A stretch of 64,000 nt of DNA from Flavobacteriaceae bacterium UBA3611 (GTDB taxonomy: Bacteria; Bacteroidota; Bacteroidia; Flavobacteriales; Flavobacteriaceae): the NCBI GenBank assembly GCA_002375495.1, contig DFLU01000004.1, positions 66,976-130,975 on the forward strand. The letters are read 5' to 3'. The notes under the pieces are model-generated. The model was not told the origin of the DNA, did not search any database, and was given only the letters and a program-made list of their open reading frames with translations. The first letter of the stretch is position 1, and the number at the start of each line of letters is the position of its first letter. A program made the position numbers and the translations under genes. Shown one piece after another: positions 8,016-16,625 of the stretch.

Positions 8016-11000
8016 ATGACATCAAACAAGAAATACTGGAAAAGTGTTGAAGAACTGAAAGAAGACAGTTCTATTGTTGAAACTTTGCAACAAAATGAAT
8101 TTGTGGAGCCTATCCCCACAGACGAGTTTTTGGGCAATAAAGAAACCCTTGAGGCTTCTTCGACCACACGTCGCGATTTCTTAAAGTACGTAGGGTTTTC
8201 TACAGCAGCGGCTTCATTGGCTGCATGTGAAGGCCCTGTGATTAAATCGATTCCTTATGTGGTCGCTCCAGACGAAATCGTTCCTGGTGTGGCTAATTAT
8301 TATGCCACTACCATGGCAGATGGTTTCGATTTTGCCAATGTATTGGTGAAAACCCGTGAAGGTCGCCCAATCAAGATTGAAAGAAATGACCTTTCGAAAA
8401 ACGGTGGAAGTGTAAATGCAAGAGTGCATGCTTCTGTATTGTCTATGTACGACAAGAACCGTCTTCAAAATCCGATGGTCGACAAAAAAGAGGTGACGTG
8501 GAGTGAGTTTGACACTGCCGTAGCCCAGAAAATGAATGAAATGGCAGGTAAGGATGTTGTGTTGTTAACACAAACATTCGCAAGTCCGTCCACTTCAAAA
8601 TTGATTAAAGAATTTACCGCAAAGTATCCAAATGTGCGTCATGTAATTTATGACGCTGTTTCTTCTTCTGAAGCACTGGACGCTTTTCAAAATAAATACG
8701 GAACAAGAGCATTGCCAGATTACGATTTCAATAAGGCAGAGGTAATTGTTTCAGTTGGTGCCGATTTTCTAGGCGACTGGCAAGGTGGTGGCTATGAAGC
8801 TGGTTATGCCAAAGGGCGTATTCCGAAGAACGGAAAAATGAGTAAGCACTACCAGTTTGAAGCTAATATGAGTATTTCTGGTGCTAATGCCGATGTGCGT
8901 GTACCGGTTACTCCGTCACAGCAAATGAAAGTTTTACAGGCCTTAACCGGCGGAAGCGCTTCTGGGTTGCCAGAAAATGTGGCTGCTGCTGTTGCTAAGG
9001 CGAAAGCCCATCTACAAAAGGCAGGAAGCAAAGGTGTGGTTGTTACATCATTACCTGATGTACAGGCCCAAACCATGGCGTTAAATTACAATGCAAATAG
9101 CGTTGTGATGGATACTGCTAAGCCTAGAATGACTTCAATGGGAAGTACACAAGAAGTTACCAATGTAATGAATGGGGTAACTACTGGAAGTGTAAAAGGA
9201 CTGATTACTGTTGGGGTAGACCCGGTGTATTCATTTCCACATCCTAAGTTTGCAGAAGCCTATGAAAATCTAGAGATGACATTGGCTTTTTCTATGAAGC
9301 CAGATGCAACGGCAAGTGCTGCTAAATTGGTTGCAGCTACACCACATTACCTAGAATCTTGGGGTGACGTGCAGTTGAAAAAAGGAACTTTCAGCATCGT
9401 GCAGCCTACCATCCGTACATTGTTCAACACACGACAGTTTCAAGATTGTCTGGTGCGATGGACAGGAAATGGTGATAAAAAGTACTACGATTATTTAAAA
9501 GAATTTATAGAAGGTTCGGTTCTGGGCGCAGGCTCGTGGAATCAAGCCGTTCATGATGGTGTTTTTGAAAGCAGCGCTTCTCTAACTACAGACGCTGATA
9601 CCACTAACAGTAGCGAATTACAATTAGAGTCTTCTACCTCAAACGGTGCGAAGATTGATCCTGTACAAGAAAATAAAGAGGGTATGGAGCTCACGCTTTA
9701 TACCAAAACAGGTCTAGGTAGCGGTAATCAAGCTAATAACCCATGGTTGCAAGAATTACCTGACCCAATTACAAGAGCTACTTGGGACAATTATGTAACT
9801 ATTTCTGCCGCAGATGCAGAAGCGATGGGTATTGAGAATGAAAATGTTGCCAATGGCGGATTGGACGGAAGTTACGTAAATGTAACCGTGAATGGTGTTA
9901 CTATTGAAAATGTTCCTGCCTTAATCCAGCCAGGACAAGCGAAAGGTTCTATAGGATTGGCATTAGGATACGGTCAGACGGCCGGAATCCAAGAAGAAAT
10001 GCAGACGGGAGTTAACGCGTATCAATTGTACAGCGGCTTTAAGTCGGTACAAATGGGCGTTACGCTTGAAAAAGCACCGGGAATGCATGAATTTGCATGC
10101 GTTCAGTTGCACAATACCATGATGGGTCGGGATATTATTAAAGAGACTACTCTTGAAATATTCAATACAAAAGATGTTCATTATTGGAATGCGGTTCCTG
10201 AGGTTTCTAAAGATCATCAAGAAATACCGGTTACATCTCCAGATGCCGACCTTTGGACAAGTTTTGACCGCTCTGTAGGGCATCATTTCAACTTGTCAAT
10301 CGACTTAAATGCTTGTACAGGTTGTGGGGCATGTGTGATTGCTTGCCACGCAGAAAACAATGTGCCAGTAGTTGGTAAAGATGAAATGCGTAAGAGTCGT
10401 GACATGCACTGGTTACGTATTGATAGGTATTATTCTTCGGAAGACACCTTTGAATCTGATTTAGAAAAGAAAGAGAATATCTCTGGATTGGGAAGTTCAC
10501 TTTCTGAATATGGCGAAATGGAAAATCCAGCTGCGAATCCGCAAGTGGCCTTCCAGCCTGTAATGTGTCAGCACTGTAACCACGCTCCTTGTGAGACGGT
10601 TTGTCCGGTAGCTGCTACAAGTCACGGTCGCCAAGGGCAAAATCATATGGCGTACAATCGCTGTGTGGGTACAAGATATTGTGCAAATAACTGTCCGTAT
10701 AAAGTACGTCGTTTTAACTGGTTCTTATATGCCGAAAACGATGAGTTCGATTACCACATGAACAACGACTTGGGCCGAATGGTATTGAACCCAGATGTTG
10801 TGGTACGAAGCCGAGGTGTGATGGAAAAGTGTTCAATGTGTATACAGATGACACAGAAAACCATTTTAGACGCCAAGCGTGACGGTAGAATGGTGAAAGA
10901 CGGAGAATTTAAAACCGCTTGTTCGGCTGCCTGTGAATCGGGCGCTATTAAGTTCGGGGATATCAACAATGAAGAAAGTGAAATTCACGAATTGAAAGAA

Positions 11001-11090
11001 GATAAACGTATGTATCACTTGTTAGCTGCCGTAGGAACAAAACCTAACGTGTTCTATCAAACAAAAGTGAGAAATACAAACGAAGCATAA
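8016..11090 (+). CDS. actB: Alternative complex III iron-sulfur/molybdopterin-like subunit ActB
   Basis: The start chosen is the ATG at 8016 (1024 residues), because an in-frame ATG at 7956 lies inside actA. A twin-arginine motif TTRRDFLK lies near residue 52, followed by LAAC with Cys71 as a likely lipobox, both known for ActB. The N-terminal half is a molybdopterin-oxidoreductase-like fold lacking obvious cofactor ligation. The C-terminal half is ferredoxin-like, with cysteine clusters starting at C767 (CTGCGACVIAC), C851 (CQHCNHAPC), C883 (CVGTRYCANNC), C939 (CSMC) and C969. This fits three [4Fe-4S] and one [3Fe-4S] clusters. It is a peripheral periplasmic subunit. Confidence 0.94.
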   Translation: MTSNKKYWKSVEELKEDSSIVETLQQNEFVEPIPTDEFLGNKETLEASSTTRRDFLKYVGFSTAAASLAACEGPVIKSIPYVVAPDEIVPGVANYYATTMADGFDFANVLVKTREGRPIKIERNDLSKNGGSVNARVHASVLSMYDKNRLQNPMVDKKEVTWSEFDTAVAQKMNEMAGKDVVLLTQTFASPSTSKLIKEFTAKYPNVRHVIYDAVSSSEALDAFQNKYGTRALPDYDFNKAEVIVSVGADFLGDWQGGGYEAGYAKGRIPKNGKMSKHYQFEANMSISGANADVRVPVTPSQQMKVLQALTGGSASGLPENVAAAVAKAKAHLQKAGSKGVVVTSLPDVQAQTMALNYNANSVVMDTAKPRMTSMGSTQEVTNVMNGVTTGSVKGLITVGVDPVYSFPHPKFAEAYENLEMTLAFSMKPDATASAAKLVAATPHYLESWGDVQLKKGTFSIVQPTIRTLFNTRQFQDCLVRWTGNGDKKYYDYLKEFIEGSVLGAGSWNQAVHDGVFESSASLTTDADTTNSSELQLESSTSNGAKIDPVQENKEGMELTLYTKTGLGSGNQANNPWLQELPDPITRATWDNYVTISAADAEAMGIENENVANGGLDGSYVNVTVNGVTIENVPALIQPGQAKGSIGLALGYGQTAGIQEEMQTGVNAYQLYSGFKSVQMGVTLEKAPGMHEFACVQLHNTMMGRDIIKETTLEIFNTKDVHYWNAVPEVSKDHQEIPVTSPDADLWTSFDRSVGHHFNLSIDLNACTGCGACVIACHAENNVPVVGKDEMRKSRDMHWLRIDRYYSSEDTFESDLEKKENISGLGSSLSEYGEMENPAANPQVAFQPVMCQHCNHAPCETVCPVAATSHGRQGQNHMAYNRCVGTRYCANNCPYKVRRFNWFLYAENDEFDYHMNNDLGRMVLNPDVVVRSRGVMEKCSMCIQMTQKTILDAKRDGRMVKDGEFKTACSAACESGAIKFGDINNEESEIHELKEDKRMYHLLAAVGTKPNVFYQTKVRNTNEA

Positions 11091-11116
11091 CTAACTAAGT
11101 AATAGATTATATAGAT

Positions 11117-12919
11117 ATGGCGTCGCATTACGAAGCACCTATTAGAAGACCCTTAGTTATAGGAGACAAAAACTACCACGATGTTACTGTGGATGTGGCT
11201 GCTCCTGTGGAAGGCAAAGCCAATAAATCTTGGTGGATAGTATTCACCATTGCCTTAATTGCCTTTTTGTGGGGGCTTGGGTGTATTATTTATACCGTTT
11301 CAACCGGTATTGGGGTTTGGGGACTAAACCGAACTGTAAACTGGGCTTGGGATATTACCAACTTTGTATGGTGGGTAGGTATTGGTCACGCAGGAACACT
11401 GATTTCTGCAGTACTATTACTGTTCCGTCAGAAATGGAGAATGGCAATTAACCGTTCCGCTGAGGCGATGACCATCTTCTCGGTAATCCAGGCGGGTCTA
11501 TTCCCGATTATCCACATGGGTCGTCCATGGTTGGCGTATTGGGTACTTCCCATACCAAACCAATTTGGTTCACTGTGGGTAAACTTTAACTCACCGTTAC
11601 TTTGGGATGTATTTGCGATCTCGACCTATCTTTCGGTATCGTTGGTATTCTGGTGGACAGGTTTACTCCCAGATTTCGCAATGATTCGCGATAGAGCAAT
11701 TACTCCATTTACTAAAAGAGTATACAGTATTTTATCATTCGGTTGGTCAGGCCGCGCAAAAGACTGGCAACGATTTGAAGAAGTTTCCTTGGTTTTGGCA
11801 GGTTTGGCAACACCACTGGTACTTTCGGTACACACTATTGTATCATTTGACTTTGCTACATCGGTGATTCCGGGATGGCATACCACCATTTTCCCACCGT
11901 ACTTCGTTGCAGGTGCGATTTTCTCTGGGTTTGCCATGGTGAACACCCTTCTTATAATAATGAGAAAGGTTTCTAATCTTGAAGATTATATTACGATTCA
12001 GCATATTGAATTAATGAATATCGTAATCATGATTACGGGTTCTATCGTAGGTGTGGCTTATATTACTGAATTATTTATTGCTTGGTATTCTGGAGTAGAA
12101 TACGAACAATACGCCTTCTTGAATCGTGCAACAGGACCTTATTGGTGGGCATATTGGGCGATGATGACCTGTAACGTATTCTCCCCACAATTTATGTGGT
12201 TCCCTAAATTACGAAGAAGTATCATGTTCTCTTTCTTTATATCGATTGTAGTAAACATCGGGATGTGGTTTGAGCGATTTGTAATTATTGTTACTTCCTT
12301 ACACCGTGATTACTTACCCTCTTCATGGACGATGTTCTCACCTACTTTCGTTGATATTGGAATCTTCATTGGAACAATTGGTTTCTTCTTTGTACTTTTC
12401 TTATTGTACGCAAGAACCTTTCCTGTGATTGCACAAGCGGAGGTAAAATCTATTCTGAAATCGTCTGGTAGCAAATACAAAAAGTTACGTGCTGCCCACG
12501 GTGATGACGTAAAGCATTACGACCCTATTGTACGCGAACCAGCGGCAAATGTGTCACATGCAGACGGTGCTACCGTAGTAGACACTCCGACTTCGTCAGA
12601 AGATAGTCACAACGATACGGTAAATGCAGATGCATTAATTGATTCAGAATACAAAAAAGATCAAGTAGATAATTTATTGAGCAAGCTGGGAACTTTCGAT
12701 CCAGCTACCCAAACAGCAGATGATCTTAAGAAAATTAGCGGCGTAGGACCGGTGATGGAACAAAAATTACATCAATTAGGTATTTACACTTTTGAGCAGG
12801 TAAGTAGAATGACAGATGAAGACTACGACCTGTTAGACGAAATTATAGGCGAATTCCCAGGCCGTGCAAAGCGCGACGACTGGGCCGGACAAGCCACAAA
12901 ACTAAAAAACAACGCGTAA
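11117..12919 (+). CDS. actC: Alternative complex III membrane subunit ActC (NrfD/PsrC family) with C-terminal HhH domain
   Basis: The 600-residue protein has about ten TM helices between residues 35 and 440 and the NrfD/PsrC pattern, including an early WWVGIGHAG segment and HMGRPWL. It is a quinol-binding membrane subunit. After a polar linker (about 455-530), residues 534-600 form a helix-hairpin-helix-like domain with LKKISGVGPVMEQKL and LGIYTFEQVSRM. This is the type seen in DUF4332 and nucleic-acid-associated proteins, which is unusual on a respiratory subunit. The stop is followed 2 bp later by actD. Confidence 0.92.
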   Translation: MASHYEAPIRRPLVIGDKNYHDVTVDVAAPVEGKANKSWWIVFTIALIAFLWGLGCIIYTVSTGIGVWGLNRTVNWAWDITNFVWWVGIGHAGTLISAVLLLFRQKWRMAINRSAEAMTIFSVIQAGLFPIIHMGRPWLAYWVLPIPNQFGSLWVNFNSPLLWDVFAISTYLSVSLVFWWTGLLPDFAMIRDRAITPFTKRVYSILSFGWSGRAKDWQRFEEVSLVLAGLATPLVLSVHTIVSFDFATSVIPGWHTTIFPPYFVAGAIFSGFAMVNTLLIIMRKVSNLEDYITIQHIELMNIVIMITGSIVGVAYITELFIAWYSGVEYEQYAFLNRATGPYWWAYWAMMTCNVFSPQFMWFPKLRRSIMFSFFISIVVNIGMWFERFVIIVTSLHRDYLPSSWTMFSPTFVDIGIFIGTIGFFFVLFLLYARTFPVIAQAEVKSILKSSGSKYKKLRAAHGDDVKHYDPIVREPAANVSHADGATVVDTPTSSEDSHNDTVNADALIDSEYKKDQVDNLLSKLGTFDPATQTADDLKKISGVGPVMEQKLHQLGIYTFEQVSRMTDEDYDLLDEIIGEFPGRAKRDDWAGQATKLKNNA

Positions 12920-12921
12920 GT

Positions 12922-13458
12922 ATGGCAGCGAAACACATTCACGCAATCTATTCAGACGACGACATCTTGATGCAAGCCGTTAAGCAGGTACGTGCAGCAC
13001 ACTACCATATTGAAGAAGTCTATACACCCTTTCCCGTTCACGGGCTAGACAAGGTGATGGGCCTTGCTCCTACAAGAATCGCAATTTGCTCTTTCTTGTA
13101 CGGTTTGGTAGGATTGGCGGTAGCAATCACCATGATGAATTTTATCATGATTGAAGATTGGCCACAAGATATTGGAGGAAAGCCTAGTTTCAGTTATATT
13201 GAAAATATGCCGGCATTTGTTCCAATCATGTTTGAACTTACCGTATTCTTTGCTGCCCACTTAATGGTAATTACTTTTTACATGCGCAGCAAGCTATGGC
13301 CTTTTAAGAAAGCTGAAAACCCTGATGTACGAACCACAGACGATCATTTTTTAATGGCAATAGACGCAGGACACCACGACGTAGAACAACTTAGTAAGTT
13401 TTTGTACGATACGGGAGCATTGGAAATTAGTTTAATTGAAAATGACGATGACCACTAA
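12922..13458 (+). CDS. actD: Alternative complex III subunit ActD (DUF3341)
   Basis: The 178-residue protein has the DUF3341 layout: a soluble N-terminal part (IHAIYSDDDILMQAVKQV), two TM helices (about 55-77 and 97-120), and a short cytoplasmic tail. ActD packs next to ActC in alternative complex III. No cofactor-binding residues are visible. It lies 2 bp after actC and 1 bp before the actE ATG, so translation is probably coupled. Confidence 0.92.
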   Translation: MAAKHIHAIYSDDDILMQAVKQVRAAHYHIEEVYTPFPVHGLDKVMGLAPTRIAICSFLYGLVGLAVAITMMNFIMIEDWPQDIGGKPSFSYIENMPAFVPIMFELTVFFAAHLMVITFYMRSKLWPFKKAENPDVRTTDDHFLMAIDAGHHDVEQLSKFLYDTGALEISLIENDDDH

Positions 13459-13459
13459 T

Positions 13460-14134
13460 ATGAAAAAATTACGCAACATATCATTTATAGCAGCAGTTTG
13501 TCTGTCGGTATTTTCATGTGCTGATGAAAACAAACCGAATTTTCAGTATATGCCGAATATGTACGAACCTGTTGGGTATGAAACCTACGGAGAATACGAC
13601 ATATTTGAAGGTCAGCAAGAGGCAATGTTGCCAGCCGAAGGTTCAATTCCAAGAGGATGGACACCTTACGAATATGAAAATACTACTGAAGGCCTAGAAT
13701 TGGCAAAAGTAGAATTGAAGAATCCGTTAGAAGTAACTGAAGAGAACTTGGCGGCAGGAGCACAGTTATACACCATTTATTGTGCCGTTTGCCATGGTGA
13801 TGCCGGAGACGGAAATGGTATTTTGATGCAACGTGAGAAGTTTTTAGGAATTCCAAGTTATGCAGCCGAAGGACGGGTGATCACCGAAGGTGGTGTCTAT
13901 CACGTGCAAATGTACGGGTTAAACTCTATGGGGTCTTATGCCTCACAAACCAATGAAAAGGAGCGTTGGCAAATTACCCAACACGTTATGAATTTAAAGG
14001 CCCAGTTAAAAGGTGAGCCATTGTTGGAGCCAAAAAAACAAGATACACTCAACGATATGATTGAAGTGTTGAATGAAGATATTTCTGAAGACGGCACTCC
14101 TATAGAAACAGAAATTTCAGAAGAAACTAACTAA
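13460..14134 (+). CDS. actE: Alternative complex III monoheme cytochrome c lipoprotein ActE
   Basis: The start is taken at the ATG at 13460, giving MKKLRNIS and a typical lipoprotein signal ending SVFSC (Cys20). The upstream in-frame ATGs at 13442 and 13448 and the TTG at 13436 lie inside actD and add no signal-like sequence. The 224-residue product has one heme motif CAVCH (108-112) followed by GDAGDGNG, as in class-I cytochromes. ActE is the periplasmic monoheme subunit that can pass electrons from ActA towards the oxidase. Confidence 0.92.
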   Translation: MKKLRNISFIAAVCLSVFSCADENKPNFQYMPNMYEPVGYETYGEYDIFEGQQEAMLPAEGSIPRGWTPYEYENTTEGLELAKVELKNPLEVTEENLAAGAQLYTIYCAVCHGDAGDGNGILMQREKFLGIPSYAAEGRVITEGGVYHVQMYGLNSMGSYASQTNEKERWQITQHVMNLKAQLKGEPLLEPKKQDTLNDMIEVLNEDISEDGTPIETEISEETN

Positions 14135-14157
14135 GAACAATAGAGATAGTTAAAGAT

Positions 14158-15519
14158 ATGTACACGCTACCCAGTAAATTAAAATTATTTGCGATCATTT
14201 TTATGGTGGTTGGTGCCTTAGGGATGCTTGCTGGCTTCCTTGGCGCTCCAAGTACAACTGCCGAAGTGAAAGAAATGATGGCAGCTCACGGTGATGGTCA
14301 TGGTACTTCCCATGATACCGCCGCAGATACACACAATACGGCCATGGGCGAACACGGTGTTACCGAAGGTCATGGAGAAAATGCCCACAACGATGAGGAA
14401 GCACATCTTGAACATGTGCTACACCAATTGCAAAACAGACCGTGGTCTGCACTGTACGTAGCTTCGTTCTTTTTCTTTATGATAGCCTTGGGAACATTAG
14501 CCTTTTACGCGATACAACACGCCGCACAAGCAGGGTGGTCTCCCGTTCTTTTCAGGGTAATGGAAGGTATTACAGCCTATCTGCCTTGGGCCTCTGTAAT
14601 TATTATCATATTGTTATTACTTTCAGTATTTCATGTAAACCATATTTTCCACTGGATGGATGGTGACTTGATCAACCCTGAGAGCCCGAAATACGATAAA
14701 TTAATTGCTGGAAAAAGTGGATGGTTAAACCCAATGTGGTTTATAGTGAGAGCCGTGATTTATCTGTTAGGTTTCAACCTTTACCGCTATTTCTCAAGAA
14801 AATGGACATTAAATCAGGATAATGCCGAAGATAACCGCTGGTTTAAAAAGAATTTTAAACTAGCTGCTGGATTCTTAGTGTTCTTTATCTATACCGAATC
14901 GATGATGTCTTGGGACTGGATCATGAGTTTCGACCCACACTGGTTCTCTACACTATTTGGATGGTATGTATTTGCAGGAATGATGGTTTGTGCCATTACA
15001 GTGATTGCAATGGTTACTATTGTGCTGAAAAGTCAAGGATATTTAGAATTTGTAAATGACAGCCACATCCATGATTTGGCCAAGTTTATGTTCGGATTTA
15101 GTATTTTCTGGACTTACCTTTGGTTCTCTCAATTTATGTTGATCTGGTATGCTAATATTCCTGAAGAGGTAACCTATTTTATAACGCGTATCGAAGATTA
15201 TAACCTGCCTTTCTTCGGAATGGTAGCCATGAATTTTATATTCCCAGTATTGATGTTGATGAATAGTGATTACAAGCGTGTAAACTGGTTTGTAATCATG
15301 TCTGGAGTTGTAATTTTAGCAGGACATTATATAGATGTGTTTAACATGGTTATGCCGGCTACGGTTGGTACATCATGGTTTATTGGTTTGCCTGAGATAG
15401 GAGCGATGTTGTTTTTCTTTGGTCTGTTTGTATTGGTTGTATTTACCGCCCTTACAAAAGCACCATTGTTGGCGAAACGAAACCCATTCATTAAAGAAAG
15501 TAAGCACTTTCACTATTAG
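14158..15519 (+). CDS. actF: Alternative complex III membrane subunit ActF
   Basis: The 453-residue integral membrane protein has about ten TM helices and is related to the C-terminal half of NrfD-type proteins (second quinone-site-like subunit of the complex). The first TM (about 10-30) is followed by a His/Asp/Glu-rich loop at about residues 40-92 with repeated HG, HD and HE pairs. This loop could bind metal ions. The rest, from WSALYVASFF onward, is conserved ActF. It lies 23 bp after actE and 25 bp before coxB. Confidence 0.92.
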   Translation: MYTLPSKLKLFAIIFMVVGALGMLAGFLGAPSTTAEVKEMMAAHGDGHGTSHDTAADTHNTAMGEHGVTEGHGENAHNDEEAHLEHVLHQLQNRPWSALYVASFFFFMIALGTLAFYAIQHAAQAGWSPVLFRVMEGITAYLPWASVIIIILLLLSVFHVNHIFHWMDGDLINPESPKYDKLIAGKSGWLNPMWFIVRAVIYLLGFNLYRYFSRKWTLNQDNAEDNRWFKKNFKLAAGFLVFFIYTESMMSWDWIMSFDPHWFSTLFGWYVFAGMMVCAITVIAMVTIVLKSQGYLEFVNDSHIHDLAKFMFGFSIFWTYLWFSQFMLIWYANIPEEVTYFITRIEDYNLPFFGMVAMNFIFPVLMLMNSDYKRVNWFVIMSGVVILAGHYIDVFNMVMPATVGTSWFIGLPEIGAMLFFFGLFVLVVFTALTKAPLLAKRNPFIKESKHFHY

Positions 15520-15544
15520 TAAAAATTAAAGAAGATAGATACCG

Positions 15545-16606
15545 ATGACCGCATTTTTAGTTGTATTAGTAATCATACTTTTTGGAGTGGCTATCTGGCA
15601 GATGGGCAAGATATTTCAATTATCTAAAACTGAAACCAGTTCCAATTCCGAAGTCGCTACAGATAAAGATAATAACGTGAACGGATGGCTTATGCTCATG
15701 TTTACCATATTTATCTACCTATTGTTGATTATCTGTTTTTGGAAATGGGGAGATGTACTCCTTCCTGAATCTGCATCTGAGCATGGTTCAGAAATCGACA
15801 GCTTAATGTACATTTCGATGGCATTAATCTTTGTAGTAGGTTTCTTTACCCTTTGGTTACTGGGATATTTTTCATTTAAATACCGCGGAAAGCAAGGAAC
15901 AAGGGCAACTTTTTTTGCCGATAACGATAAACTTGAATTTATCTGGACCATCATTCCAGTAATCGTTTTAGCAGGATTGATTATTTACGGTTTGTTTACC
16001 TGGACCGATATCATGAATGTAGATACAGACGATGACCCAATGATTGTAGAGTTGTATGCGTATCAATTTGATTGGAGAGCGAGATATGCAGGAGAAGATA
16101 ACACTTTGGGAGAAGCAAACGTTCGCCTAATTGAAGGTGTAAATCAATTAGGAGTTGATGCATCAGACCCGAACGCGCAGGATGATGTAGTGACCAACGA
16201 GCTACACTTACCTACTGGGAGAAAAATCCTTTTCAAAATGCGTTCACAAGACGTATTACACTCAGCATATATGCCTCACTTTAGAGCGCAAATGAACTGT
16301 GTTCCCGGGATGATTACACAATTCGCTTTTACACCAACAGTGACAACCGAAGAAATGCGGATGAACGATGAAGTAGTTGCCAAAGTGAGAAAAATCAATA
16401 AAATTAGACAGGAAAATAGTAAAGCGCTCGTGGCAAAAGGAGACGAACCACTAGAACCTTACGAATTTGATTATATGCTTTTGTGTAACAAAATTTGCGG
16501 TAGTAACCACTACAATATGCAAATGAAAATAGTAGTACACACTCCAGAAGAGTACGAAGCCTGGATGAAAGAACAAACAACCTTAGCCGAAGCCCTTAAA
16601 CAATAA
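15545..16606 (+). CDS. coxB: Cytochrome c oxidase subunit II
   Basis: The 353-residue protein has three hydrophobic segments (about 2-18, 45-65 and 80-105, then 138-158), followed by a periplasmic cupredoxin domain. CuA ligands are visible: His in DVLHSAYMPHF and the loop C314-NKI-C318-GSNH322-YNM. It accepts electrons from cytochrome c or ActE. It is placed in the same operon as actA-F, consistent with an alternative complex III-oxidase supercomplex as known in Flavobacterium. An acidic/polar insert of about 30 residues sits in the periplasmic domain near 185-215. Confidence 0.95.
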   Translation: MTAFLVVLVIILFGVAIWQMGKIFQLSKTETSSNSEVATDKDNNVNGWLMLMFTIFIYLLLIICFWKWGDVLLPESASEHGSEIDSLMYISMALIFVVGFFTLWLLGYFSFKYRGKQGTRATFFADNDKLEFIWTIIPVIVLAGLIIYGLFTWTDIMNVDTDDDPMIVELYAYQFDWRARYAGEDNTLGEANVRLIEGVNQLGVDASDPNAQDDVVTNELHLPTGRKILFKMRSQDVLHSAYMPHFRAQMNCVPGMITQFAFTPTVTTEEMRMNDEVVAKVRKINKIRQENSKALVAKGDEPLEPYEFDYMLLCNKICGSNHYNMQMKIVVHTPEEYEAWMKEQTTLAEALKQ

Positions 16607-16625
16607 CATTTTAGCTTAAGAGATT

